Part shown: piece after piece, positions 18,761 through 27,775 of the stretch
Layout: the number at the start of each line of letters is the position of its first letter
Position numbering within the stretch: the stretch's first letter is position 1
Origin: SAR324 cluster bacterium
Lineage (GTDB): Bacteria > SAR324 > XYD2-FULL-50-16
Direction of reading: 5' to 3'
Length of the DNA stretch: 64,000 nt
Assembly: GCA_028282885.1 (NCBI GenBank)
Contig: JANQGX010000015.1
Coordinates: 24,712-88,711, forward strand
The notes under the pieces: model-generated
The model's database searches: none
Seen by the model: only the letters and a program-made list of their open reading frames with translations
What the model was told of the DNA's origin: nothing
Program-made: the position numbers and the translations under genes

Positions 18761-21208
18761 ATGGCAACTGATCAGAATGGAATCACACCCGTAAATATTG
18801 AAGATAAAATGCAAACCGCCTACCTGGAATACGCCATGAGCGTTATTGTGGGGCGGGCGTTGCCGCATATCAGGGACGGATTAAAGCCGGTGCACAGAAG
18901 GGTGTTGTATGCCATGGGAACGCTGAACTCTGCTCATAACAAGCCCTACATGAAATCAGCAAGGGCCGTTGGGGAAGTGATTGGTAAATATCATCCCCAC
19001 GGAGACCGGGCCGTATATGATGCTATCGTACGTATGGTTCAGGACTTCTCCATGAGAATCCCGTTGATCGACGGGCAGGGCAATTTCGGTTCCGTAGACG
19101 GAGATGCTCCGGCGGCAATGAGGTACACGGAGATCAGGCTGCAGAAAATTGCCCAGGAGTTTCTGGATGATCTGGACAAAAACACTGTCGACTTTGTTGA
19201 TAACTACGATGGCAGCCTGCAGGAGCCCTTTGTGCTCCCTGCCAAGATCCCCAACCTGCTGATAAACGGTTCAACAGGTATCGCCGTGGGAATGGCAACT
19301 AATATTCCCCCACATAACCTGACAGAGGTGATCAACGGATTACTCTATTATATTGATCAGCGGGAGAATTGTGCTGTAGAGGAGATACTGCCCTTTATCC
19401 ACGGACCGGATTTTCCTACTGCCGGTATTATTATGGGGCGAGAGGGTATCGTCAGTACTTACAAAACAGGAAGGGGAATTATCCGAATCCGGGCCAGGAC
19501 GGAGATAGAATCTATTAAAAACAGCTCCAGGGAAGCTATCATCGTCACCGAGCTTCCTTATATGGTGAACAAAGCCCGGCTGATCGAAAAGATCGCTGAT
19601 CTGGTAAAAGACAAACGGATTGAGGGGATTCAAGACTTGAGAGATGAATCGGACCGCAAGGGTATGAGAATTGTGATCGAATTGAAGCGGTACGAAAACA
19701 CGGACACCGTCCTGGCTAATCTCTTCAAGCACACAGCCATGCAGAGCACCTTTGGAACCATTATGCTGGCAGTGGTTGATGGGCAGCCCAAGGTTTTACC
19801 GTTGCTGGAGATTCTGCACCATTTTCTGCATCATCGGATCGATATCATTGTCCGACGAACCCGATTTGAGCTGGACAAGGCGGAAAAACGGGCCCACATC
19901 CTGAAAGGATTAAAGATTGCCCAGGATAACATCGATGCAGTCGTTAAACTGATCCGTTCTTCTCAAAACGGTCAGGTTGCCAAGGAGAGACTGATTGCGG
20001 ATTTCTCATTGAGCGAAGCCCAGGCCCAGGCAATTCTGGAGATGCGATTACAACGCCTGACAGGCCTGGAAATCGAAAAACTGATTGCCGAGTTGGAAGA
20101 GCTGGAAGAAAAAATCGAATGGTACAAACGGGTTCTGGCGGATGAGCAACTGGTTCTTAATATCATTAAAGATGAACTTATTGAAATCAGAGATGCGTAT
20201 GGCGGAGAGCGAAGGACCGAAATCGTAGAAGCCCATGACGAGATTTTGCAGGAAGACCTGATTCCGGTGGAGGAGATGGTTGTCACCATGAGTCAGAACG
20301 GTTATATCAAACGGCTCCCTATCAGTACTTATCAATCCCAAAATCGTGGCGGAAAAGGGAAGATCGGGATGACTACCAAGGAGGAGGATATCCTGGAACA
20401 CCTGTTTATCGCCTCAACCCACGATACTCTCCTCATTTTCACCGATGCGGGAAAAGTCTACTGGAAAAGGGTTTTTGAGCTGCCTGCCGCCAGTCGAACT
20501 GCCAAGGGAAGAGCCTGGGTCAATATCCTGCCGTTGGCTGAAAATGAAAAAGTTATGTTTTGTACTCCTATTGTCGATTTTGATGATGACAGCTACATCG
20601 TTATGATCACCGAAAATGGAATTATCAAAAAGACTGCGTTGAAAGCCTATAGCAATCAACGGTCCAACGGAACCAAAGCGATTGTGGTGGATGAGGATGA
20701 TTGCCTGGCCGCCGTTCGTCTATGCAAGGATGGTGATCAGATCTTCATCGCCACCAAAAACGGCATGGCTCTCAAATTTGATTCCAAGTCACTACGCTCC
20801 CAGGGTAGGGTAACACGAGGTTGCAAGGGAATTTCATTGAAAGCCGGTTCCAATGACAAGGTGATCTCCATGGAAGCCATCTCCACCGAAGGGACTATCC
20901 TCACCATCACTGAAAAGGGGTTTGGTAAAAAGTCGGAAATCGAAGCATATCGTCTCGGAAGCCGCGCGAATATGGGAGTAATGAATATCAAAAGCAGCGA
21001 TCGTAACGGAATGGTGGTCAGCTCTGTTCTGGTTACCGAAGACGATGAGATCATGCTGATTACCCAGAAAGGAAAGATTATCAGGCTGCGGGTAAACCAG
21101 ATCAGAAATACCGGTCGGGTTACCCAGGGAGTTCGATTGATCAATCTTGACGATGATGAGATGGTGGTATCGGCAGCGAAGATAATTCCTGAAAAGGATG
21201 ATGAGTGA
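18761..21208 (+). CDS. gyrA: DNA gyrase subunit A
   Basis: GyrA is the breakage-reunion subunit of gyrase. Of 815 residues, the N-terminal part holds the winged helix with catalytic Tyr122 (AAMRYTEIR). The C-terminal beta-pinwheel has a clear GyrA box (SQNRGGKGK, about 525-533), which separates it from ParC. In the quinolone region the helix reads [11 protein letters not shown]. The position equal to E. coli Ser83 is Arg83 (codon at 19007-19009), while Asp87 is kept. No gyrB is in the window. The gene is preceded by a 262-base gap without a recognisable terminator, and its stop overlaps the next start. Confidence 0.97.
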   Translation: MATDQNGITPVNIEDKMQTAYLEYAMSVIVGRALPHIRDGLKPVHRRVLYAMGTLNSAHNKPYMKSARAVGEVIGKYHPHGDRAVYDAIVRMVQDFSMRIPLIDGQGNFGSVDGDAPAAMRYTEIRLQKIAQEFLDDLDKNTVDFVDNYDGSLQEPFVLPAKIPNLLINGSTGIAVGMATNIPPHNLTEVINGLLYYIDQRENCAVEEILPFIHGPDFPTAGIIMGREGIVSTYKTGRGIIRIRARTEIESIKNSSREAIIVTELPYMVNKARLIEKIADLVKDKRIEGIQDLRDESDRKGMRIVIELKRYENTDTVLANLFKHTAMQSTFGTIMLAVVDGQPKVLPLLEILHHFLHHRIDIIVRRTRFELDKAEKRAHILKGLKIAQDNIDAVVKLIRSSQNGQVAKERLIADFSLSEAQAQAILEMRLQRLTGLEIEKLIAELEELEEKIEWYKRVLADEQLVLNIIKDELIEIRDAYGGERRTEIVEAHDEILQEDLIPVEEMVVTMSQNGYIKRLPISTYQSQNRGGKGKIGMTTKEEDILEHLFIASTHDTLLIFTDAGKVYWKRVFELPAASRTAKGRAWVNILPLAENEKVMFCTPIVDFDDDSYIVMITENGIIKKTALKAYSNQRSNGTKAIVVDEDDCLAAVRLCKDGDQIFIATKNGMALKFDSKSLRSQGRVTRGCKGISLKAGSNDKVISMEAISTEGTILTITEKGFGKKSEIEAYRLGSRANMGVMNIKSSDRNGMVVSSVLVTEDDEIMLITQKGKIIRLRVNQIRNTGRVTQGVRLINLDDDEMVVSAAKIIPEKDDE

Positions 21209-22092
21209 TTCATGCGGGAGGGGAGGTGACTGCAAACTTCACAATTAATCGATACTGTCCGGTTTTCCGACCGGCATTATTATTGCGTTCCGCAGTATTA
21301 CTGTTTCTGATTGCACTACTGGTTTCGTGCCAGAAGGATGAAGCCCAGCGCATGTTTGATAGCGGAATGGAGCTGTGGAAACAGCAGAAATATGAAGATT
21401 CCATTCAGAACTTCATTGCATTGACCAAAGCCTTTCCCGAACATCACCTTGTTGATGATTCTCTTTTTTGGATTGCCAATATTTACGAACACTTTGTCAA
21501 GAATCCTGATCAGGCTGTACGTTTTTATCGTTCCCTGAATACAACATTCGAAAACTCGGATTACCATATCTCTGCCATGTTGGGATTAGCCAGAATGAGA
21601 GCCATGCAGGGAGACGAGGGGAAACGCCGGGCCATTCGAATTCTCATGAAACTGCAGAAGCAATCTTCACCACCACTGGCGGATGAGCTTTGGGAGCAGA
21701 ATCAGCTTCAACTGGCACAGCTGTTTTTTGAGTTAAAAAATTTTGACCAGGCAAGGGCTGAGCTTAAACGGTTGATTTTTGAAAAACCTGAATCGGGCAA
21801 TGTTCCCCTGGCCTATTACCAAATTGGTATGTATTTCCTGGAGGAGGGCCATCTTGAACTGGCCAAGTTGACTTTTATCGAGGCGGACAAAAAATTCAAA
21901 CACAGGAAAGAGGCTTTGTCTTCCGCGCTAAGTCTGGCGGCAATATACGAAGAATCGGGTCAACTCAACGAGGCCATTCAGATTTACGAGTCCATCTTGA
22001 ATCGACTGGAAAAGAAAGAAGTCTTCTATCAATTGGCCAATAACAGGATAAAAAAACTAAAATCAAGAGTTAAAAAAACCAAAACAGGTTGA
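21205..22092 (+). CDS. TPR-repeat lipoprotein
   Basis: This 295-residue protein starts with GTG at 21205, overlapping the gyrA stop by four bases and preceded by AAAAGG, so it is probably translationally coupled. An unusually long N-terminal region of about 25 residues precedes a hydrophobic stretch and lipobox (LIALLVSC). The mature protein would be a lipid-anchored chain of tetratricopeptide repeats, about 45-285, with motifs such as YEDSIQNFIALTKAFPEH, DQARAELKRLIFEKPES and NEAIQIYESIL. It resembles BamD/YbgF-type TPR proteins in fold only. Its location between gyrA and parA is not informative about function. The alternative start GTG at 21226 has too little spacing to its GGGAGG. Confidence 0.72.
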   Translation: MIHAGGEVTANFTINRYCPVFRPALLLRSAVLLFLIALLVSCQKDEAQRMFDSGMELWKQQKYEDSIQNFIALTKAFPEHHLVDDSLFWIANIYEHFVKNPDQAVRFYRSLNTTFENSDYHISAMLGLARMRAMQGDEGKRRAIRILMKLQKQSSPPLADELWEQNQLQLAQLFFELKNFDQARAELKRLIFEKPESGNVPLAYYQIGMYFLEEGHLELAKLTFIEADKKFKHRKEALSSALSLAAIYEESGQLNEAIQIYESILNRLEKKEVFYQLANNRIKKLKSRVKKTKTG

Positions 22093-22127
22093 GCTTGGTA
22101 TAAACTGAAATCGGAGCATGTTCAGAT

Positions 22128-22892
22128 ATGGGTAAAGTCATTGCCGTATCCAATCAAAAGGGAGGTGTGGGGAAAACCACAACCTGTATCAATCTGGCAG
22201 CATCACTTGCCATTCTGGGTAAAAGTGTTCTTTTGATCGATTTTGATCCACAGGGAAATGCAACAAGCGGTTTGGGTCTTGTCCCCAAGGAGTGTCAACG
22301 GAATGTATATCACTCTCTGATTGGAGACAAACCCATTGCTGAACAGATACATTCCACACCCATCAAACGGCTTAAGCTGATCCCGGCCAATATCGACCTG
22401 ACTGGTGCGGAAGTCGAACTGGTGGATTCCGAGTCCAGGGAAATCCGGCTTCGCGATGAAATCGAAACTGTTCGTGATGAGTATGATTATATCTTTATTG
22501 ATTGTCCGCCTTCTCTTGGACTGCTAACTGTCAATTCGCTGGTGGCGGCAGACAGCATCCTGATTCCGCTGCAATGCGAATACTATGCTATGGAAGGGAT
22601 GTCTCAATTGCTTGTGACCATTGATCTGGTGAAAAAGAACTTTAACCCGGAGATGGTGATCGAAGGTATCCTGCCCACCATGTTTGATGTCAGAAATAAT
22701 ATCTCCAAACAGGTTATCGAAGAAGTAAAGATGCATCTGCAGGAGTATGTTTTCAATACCATCATCCCCAGGAACGTCAGGTTATGTGAGGCCCCCTCTT
22801 TTGGCAAGCCTGTATTTCTCTACGACCGTACAAGCAAGGGAACCATCAGTTATCTGAAACTGGCCAAAGAGCTTTTAGAAAAACATCAGTAG
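22128..22892 (+). CDS. parA: Chromosome partitioning ATPase ParA (Soj)
   Basis: This 254-residue ATPase of the Soj/ParA class has a deviant Walker A KGGVGKTTT (about 10-18), with the signature first Lys, then a Walker A' DFDPQGNATSGLG (about 39-51) and a Walker B FIDCPPSLGLLT. It binds DNA non-specifically as an ATP dimer and moves ParB-parS complexes. The short N-terminus without an HTH marks it as the chromosomal type. It is followed 11 bases later by parB. Chromosomal parAB is usually near the replication origin, but no clear parS site was found in this window. Confidence 0.95.
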   Translation: MGKVIAVSNQKGGVGKTTTCINLAASLAILGKSVLLIDFDPQGNATSGLGLVPKECQRNVYHSLIGDKPIAEQIHSTPIKRLKLIPANIDLTGAEVELVDSESREIRLRDEIETVRDEYDYIFIDCPPSLGLLTVNSLVAADSILIPLQCEYYAMEGMSQLLVTIDLVKKNFNPEMVIEGILPTMFDVRNNISKQVIEEVKMHLQEYVFNTIIPRNVRLCEAPSFGKPVFLYDRTSKGTISYLKLAKELLEKHQ

Positions 22893-22903
22893 AGGATTCA
22901 TTA

Positions 22904-23782
22904 ATGAGTACAAAAGAACGCAAGGCCTTGGGACGTGGTTTTGGTGCACTATTAAAATCCGTTGAGGAACAGACTGTTTCTGATAACAAAGGCGAGGTCC
23001 CCCAAATCCAGATCGATGAAGTTGGATTCAATCCCAAACAGCCCCGACAGGAAATCGACAACTCCAAGCTTGAGGAACTGGCCCAGTCGATTAAAACGAA
23101 AGGTGTCATTCAACCTGTGCTGGTGCGACCTTTGGAGAATGCGGCGAAAAAATATGAGTTGATTGCCGGAGAGCGCAGACTCAGAGCCTCGAAGCTGGCC
23201 GGTTTTGATCAGATACCAGCGATTATCAAACCGATCGGGGATGACGAGTTGCTGGAGATAGCCCTGATAGAGAATATTCAGCGGGATAACCTCAATCCTA
23301 TTGAAGAGTCAAAAGCATATCGAGATCTATTGGAGGAACACGGCTATACACAGGAGAACCTTGCTCAACGCGTTGGTAAAAATCGATCCACTATCGCAAA
23401 TTTTATCAGGTTGTTGCAGCTTCCGGATGAGATACAAAAAGATCTGTCCGAGTTTAAATTGACAACAGGTCATGCCAGATCCCTTCTGGCAATTGATGAT
23501 GAAGAGACCCAACTGGCTATCAGGGATCGGGTGCTGGACGAAAAACTATCGGTCAGGGAAACTGAAGATGCCGTGAGAACCGTGAAGTCTAAAGAGGCGC
23601 CCAGGAAACCGGCCGGAAAACCCGAAACCATATCTCCCCAAATGGTTTTGAACCAGGATCGGTTAAGAGACAGGCTGGGAACCAAAGTCAGTATCAAGTC
23701 CAAAGGCCCAAAAGGGAAAATAGAAATCGAGTATTACAGTGAAGAGGATTTCAATCGACTCTTCTCTCTCTTATTGAACTGA
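22904..23782 (+). CDS. parB: Chromosome partitioning protein ParB (Spo0J)
   Basis: This 292-residue protein has the N-terminal ParB/CTPase domain with GERRLRASKLAG (about 89-100) and ENIQRDNLNPIEE (about 125-137). A central helix-turn-helix (about 150-185, TQENLAQRVGKNRSTIANF) reads parS, and a C-terminal dimerisation region follows (about 240-292). It loads on parS, spreads as a CTP-dependent clamp and is the cargo of ParA. An AGAGG sits before the ATG at 22904. The N-terminal KALGRGFGALL is the usual ParA-interaction peptide. Confidence 0.95.
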   Translation: MSTKERKALGRGFGALLKSVEEQTVSDNKGEVPQIQIDEVGFNPKQPRQEIDNSKLEELAQSIKTKGVIQPVLVRPLENAAKKYELIAGERRLRASKLAGFDQIPAIIKPIGDDELLEIALIENIQRDNLNPIEESKAYRDLLEEHGYTQENLAQRVGKNRSTIANFIRLLQLPDEIQKDLSEFKLTTGHARSLLAIDDEETQLAIRDRVLDEKLSVRETEDAVRTVKSKEAPRKPAGKPETISPQMVLNQDRLRDRLGTKVSIKSKGPKGKIEIEYYSEEDFNRLFSLLLN

Positions 23783-23799
23783 TCAGCAGAAAACCTGAT

Positions 23800-24207
23800 A
23801 TGGCAAAACTAGGAAAAGAACACAAAACAACCAGTTTTCTCTCTGAATCCTGCGAACTGAAAGGTCATCTGCATACAAGCGGGGGAATTAGAATTGATGG
23901 TGTTTTAACGGGAACTTTGAATTGCGACTCCACTATCTTTGTCGGTGAGTCGGGAAAAATAGAGGCCGAGATAGCAACCCGTTCCCTGGTTTCCGGAGGT
24001 GAGATCAAGGGGAATATTACTGCCGAAGACACGGTTCAGATCAATCATCCGGGATCGGTTCAGGGAGATATCAAAACCTGTAATCTGGGGATTGAAAAGG
24101 AAGCCTTCTTTAACGGGAGATGTCAGTTACTCAGGCCTAAGGATAATCCTAAGCCGGAGTTCAAGAAACCGAAGGTTCCCAGGAAAGTAATTCCCCACCG
24201 TGATTAA
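23800..24207 (+). CDS. Bactofilin family cytoskeletal protein
   Basis: This 135-residue protein is built of the short beta-helical repeats of bactofilins (about residues 15-110): LKGHLHTSGGIRIDGVL, then GTLNC, FVGESGKIEAEI, GGEIKGNITAED and GSVQGDIKT. It has a basic, proline-containing tail. Bactofilins polymerise without nucleotide and serve in cell shape, polar placement or anchoring of ParAB. In several deltaproteobacteria bactofilins sit next to parA-parB, as here (17 bases after parB), supporting a role at the cell pole or in chromosome placement. Confidence 0.9.
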   Translation: MAKLGKEHKTTSFLSESCELKGHLHTSGGIRIDGVLTGTLNCDSTIFVGESGKIEAEIATRSLVSGGEIKGNITAEDTVQINHPGSVQGDIKTCNLGIEKEAFFNGRCQLLRPKDNPKPEFKKPKVPRKVIPHRD

Positions 24208-24230
24208 ATCGGCAGGGCTGTTTAATCGCT

Positions 24231-25151
24231 TTATCCATCCTTTTGCATCTGTTTAACGACTTCCTCAAGTGCCTTTTCCCACTGATCCAGCTCTATCTGG
24301 CAGGTTCCCACTCTTTCGTGTCCGCCTCCGCCGTATTTAAGCATCAGTTTGCCAACGTGGGTTTTGCTAGATCGATTGAGCACACTGTGACCGCAAGCGA
24401 ACACTACATTCTGCTTGTTTTTCCCCCATTGAACACGCACTTCGATATTCTGTTCAGGGAACATTCCGTAAACCAGAAATCGGTTGCCGCAGTACATCTG
24501 GTCTTCGTTGAGCAGGTTTGTGACAATGACGTTTCCCTTTAGTTGACAGGATCGCTTAAGCATATCTTTGAACAACTCCTGCTGCTCGAAATAGAGATCG
24601 AGTCTTTCCTTTACATCATCAAGGGCCAGTATTTCTTCTACTGGCATGTTTCTGCAATATTGGATCATGTCCATCATCAACTGGTAGTTGCTGATACGGA
24701 AAGTTTTGTAGTAACCCAGCCCTGTCCGGGGATCCATTAAAAATGAGAGGAGGATCCATCCTTTCGCATTTACGATTTCATCTTTTGTCAGTTTTGCCGA
24801 ATCGACCTTGTTGACGGCCACCAGGAGGTCGTTGAATTTCGAGCCGAATTTTTCTTCCTTTCCATAGTAGTCCCAGATGACCTGGGCTGCGCTATCAGCC
24901 AAATATGAGGCGCCTTCAAAATCAAGGTCTTTAATCTTTACCCGATCTTCTTCGCTGACGTGATGATCGAACCACATCTTGCAATTTGGATGATAAGGGA
25001 CGTTTGCCAGAATATCGTTTGCAGTAACCTCCACGGTCTGGCTCTGGATATCCTTGGGGTGAACAAAGGTATATTCATCTACGACGCCCATTTCTGTTAA
25101 AAAAACCGCGCATACCAGACCGTCAAAATCGGAACGGGTCATTAGTCTCAT
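24231..25151 (-). CDS. DHH-family phosphoesterase
   Basis: This 306-residue cytoplasmic protein begins with a DHH domain. It has RSDFDGLVCAVFL (about 5-17), where the Asp residues bind metal, WFDHHVSEED (about 60-69) with the DHH motif, and ends with a DHHA1-like GGGGHERVGTC (about 279-289). The family includes RecJ, nanoRNases, c-di-AMP phosphodiesterases and exopolyphosphatase-like proteins. This arrangement most resembles a stand-alone exopolyphosphatase or oligonucleotide hydrolase branch. The exact substrate is uncertain. A c-di-AMP synthase gene exists elsewhere in the window (60691-61479), but no PAS/GGDEF/GdpP domains occur here. The ATG at 25151 has GAGAGG before it. Confidence 0.82.
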   Translation of the reverse strand: MRLMTRSDFDGLVCAVFLTEMGVVDEYTFVHPKDIQSQTVEVTANDILANVPYHPNCKMWFDHHVSEEDRVKIKDLDFEGASYLADSAAQVIWDYYGKEEKFGSKFNDLLVAVNKVDSAKLTKDEIVNAKGWILLSFLMDPRTGLGYYKTFRISNYQLMMDMIQYCRNMPVEEILALDDVKERLDLYFEQQELFKDMLKRSCQLKGNVIVTNLLNEDQMYCGNRFLVYGMFPEQNIEVRVQWGKNKQNVVFACGHSVLNRSSKTHVGKLMLKYGGGGHERVGTCQIELDQWEKALEEVVKQMQKDG

Positions 25152-25676
25152 GTAAACCTCTCAGAAGATCGATTCGGAAAGATATCGGACATCACAACAA
25201 ACCTGCCCTTTTCTTTTTGCTTTAAATTCTTGCACCTTTTGAAGTTTTTGTAAATATAAAACATAAAGACATTCAGATACTTGTTGCAAAGCTTCATCGG
25301 ATTTACGGTTCCTATTTTAACAAAATCAGTTTTGCTGATCTATCCGACCCGTTGTACCGATTTAGATACCGAAATACCTAACATTGATGGTACCTAAATT
25401 TGACTGATTACATACTGCGATTATGGCTTCGGCATTCGGAATCACGGTTAGTTATAAAAACTTAAAGTGGTGATGCAATTGTCAGTTTTTTCGGCTACAA
25501 TATGCCGAGTTGTTACTTTTCTTCGGCGAAGGGTAACTGTAATGAATCAGTCTGATCACCGGGCTGCATTGGGGGTTATCGACAAGGAATGTCCAGAATT
25601 CCATACTATCCCGTTATTGCACGATCAACGGTGTCTGTCAGGCGTTCCATAAACCGAACTTAAAAATCAGTTCCGC
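25152..25676. other. Divergent intergenic region between the DHH and ClC genes
   Basis: This is 525 bases with no supported gene. A candidate promoter for the DHH gene is listed separately. The half nearer the ClC gene shows nothing recognisable; the one open frame (25467-25652) has no family features. Confidence 0.5.
25226..25254 (-). promoter_or_regulatory. Candidate promoter for the DHH phosphoesterase
   Basis: On the minus strand TTTACA (25249-25254, five of six) is followed after 17 bases by AAGAAT (25226-25231, four of six), about 75 bases before the start codon. It is a fair sigma-70 match with a weak -10. Confidence 0.3.
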
Positions 25677-27746
25677 ATGTCAACCAAAATAAAAAACCTG
25701 TATGAGAGCTTTTCCCGACTGTCATTGAGACTGGTAGACCGGGCAAAGATGACCGAGCACACGTTTATGATCATCGTTGCGATCATCATCGGTGTGCTGG
25801 CCGGATTTGGAGCGATTGCAATACGACTGCTGATCATGGAGATCTCCTCGTTCTCATTTTCCGGAGAAAAAACCCTGCTTGAAAACATTATAGATGCGCC
25901 TATCTATGTTAAAATCCTTGTTCCCATGATTGGAGGGCTGATCGTAGGCCCACTGATCTATTTTTTCGCTCCTGAAGCAAAGGGACACGGAGTTCCGGAA
26001 GTGATGCAATCGATTCTTCTGAAAGGGGGGGTTATCCGTCCCAGGGTGGCATTGGTAAAAGCGCTGGCATCGTCCATTACCATCGGCACCGGAGGATCCG
26101 TTGGAAGGGAGGGACCCATTATACAAATCGGTTCCAGCCTTGGGTCCACAGTCGGACAGTTTTTCAATATCTCGGGTAATCGGATGAAAACCCTGGTGGG
26201 GTGTGGCGCTGCTGCCGGAATAGCGGCTGCATTCAATGCTCCTATTGCGGGAGCGTTATTCGCAGTGGAAATCATCCTGATGGATTTTGCTTTTACCCAG
26301 TTTTCGCCGATTGTTATCTCATCCGTAACGGCAACGGTGATCTCACACAAATTTGAAGGAAACCTTGCCACCTTCCAGGTACCCCCCTATGAACTGGTGA
26401 CACCCTGGGAGCTTCTGTTTTACGTGGGCCTGGGTTTACTGGCCGGCCTGGCCTCCTATATTTTTATCAAGGTGCTGTACGCTTTCGAGGATTTTTTTGA
26501 TAAGCGTGTTAAAATACCGGAGTATTTGCAACCCGCATTCGGCGGAGTTGTCATCGGGACAATCGCTCTTGCGTTTCCGCAAATCATGGGTGTTGGTTAT
26601 GATTCCATCAACAATGCACTACATGGTCATACCATCTGGTACATTGCCTTAACGTTGATTTTCGTGAAAATCCTGGCAACGTCTATCACCCTGGGCTCTG
26701 GAGGATCAGGGGGTATATTTGCTCCATCTTTGTTTATCGGCGCAATGTTAGGCTGCTTTTTCGGCTCCTTTGTACACGGTTACTTCCCGGCCATTACCGC
26801 CACTCCCGGCGCATACGCCCTTGTGGCCATGGGAGGTTTGGTCGCCGGTACCACAAGGGCCCCGATCACCGCTATTATTATTGTCTTTGAGCTCACCAAT
26901 GACTATAACATTATCCTGCCCCTGATGATTACCTGTATCATCAGCACTATCCTTTCTTCCAAACTCTCCCGTGAGTCTATCTATACCCTGAAGCTACTCC
27001 TTCGAAAAATCAACCTGAAGGAGGGGACTGAAATCAACATCATGAAATCGATTTATGTCAGGGATGTGTATAACCCTCGTTTTGAATCGATTGAAGAGAC
27101 CACCAATTTTATCGATATTGTCAACCAGGTTATCTCCAAACGGGATCCCTATTTCGCGGTATTGGATGGCAAAGGTCAGTTGACGGGCATCGTCTCAATA
27201 CATGATATCAAAAGCTTTCTGTTTGAAGGGGAGGAGCTGAGGAATGTCATTATTGCCAAGGATATTGCGGTAAAGGATTTTGAAGCGGCGACCCTTAATG
27301 ACAACTGCTATGATATTCTTGAGAAAATGAGCAAGTCCGGATTTGCGGCCCTGCCGGTAGTGGGCTCCGAAGAAGATAAAAAAATGCTGGGTCTGGTCTG
27401 GCAAAAGGATATTCTGGATGCTTATCAGAAAGAGATCGAACGAAACGATATGGTGGCAACGATGGTGGACAAAATCCAGTCTTCAAATCCGCAAAACGAG
27501 ATCCACTTTCTGGAAGGCTACTCGATTACTGAAATTCCGGTTCCGGTGCAGTTTGTTGGAAAATCCATAAAAGACTTGAATATCAGGGCCGAGTATAAGA
27601 TCGATGTTCTGTCTGTCAAGCAGCAGTCGAGGCAGGGAGCCCAGGTCAAGGTATTTCCCGGGCCTGAGCTGATCTTACACGAGGATGACCTGATGACCAT
27701 TGCCGGCGAGATTAAGAATATCAATCTTTTGAAACAGTTGGCATGA
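25677..27746 (+). CDS. ClC-type chloride transporter with CBS and TrkA-C domains
   Basis: This 689-residue protein has the ClC membrane domain (about 30-440), two CBS domains (about 458-585) and a C-terminal TrkA-C (RCK_C) domain (about 615-689). Selectivity motifs are GTGGSVGREGP (about 140-150) and GSGGSGGIFAPSLF (about 341-354). The gating Glu of the GREGP motif is present, which is usual for Cl-/H+ exchangers. CBS pairs bind adenine nucleotides. TrkA-C domains in other transporters bind small ligands, c-di-AMP among them, which is notable because cdaA is in this window. The link is only an inference. The gene has no co-directional neighbour and is converged on by the AOR gene 29 bases later. 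Confidence 0.9.
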   Translation: MSTKIKNLYESFSRLSLRLVDRAKMTEHTFMIIVAIIIGVLAGFGAIAIRLLIMEISSFSFSGEKTLLENIIDAPIYVKILVPMIGGLIVGPLIYFFAPEAKGHGVPEVMQSILLKGGVIRPRVALVKALASSITIGTGGSVGREGPIIQIGSSLGSTVGQFFNISGNRMKTLVGCGAAAGIAAAFNAPIAGALFAVEIILMDFAFTQFSPIVISSVTATVISHKFEGNLATFQVPPYELVTPWELLFYVGLGLLAGLASYIFIKVLYAFEDFFDKRVKIPEYLQPAFGGVVIGTIALAFPQIMGVGYDSINNALHGHTIWYIALTLIFVKILATSITLGSGGSGGIFAPSLFIGAMLGCFFGSFVHGYFPAITATPGAYALVAMGGLVAGTTRAPITAIIIVFELTNDYNIILPLMITCIISTILSSKLSRESIYTLKLLLRKINLKEGTEINIMKSIYVRDVYNPRFESIEETTNFIDIVNQVISKRDPYFAVLDGKGQLTGIVSIHDIKSFLFEGEELRNVIIAKDIAVKDFEAATLNDNCYDILEKMSKSGFAALPVVGSEEDKKMLGLVWQKDILDAYQKEIERNDMVATMVDKIQSSNPQNEIHFLEGYSITEIPVPVQFVGKSIKDLNIRAEYKIDVLSVKQQSRQGAQVKVFPGPELILHEDDLMTIAGEIKNINLLKQLA

Positions 27747-27775
27747 AGCAGTGATCCTTTTCGATTGGGCCTGGT

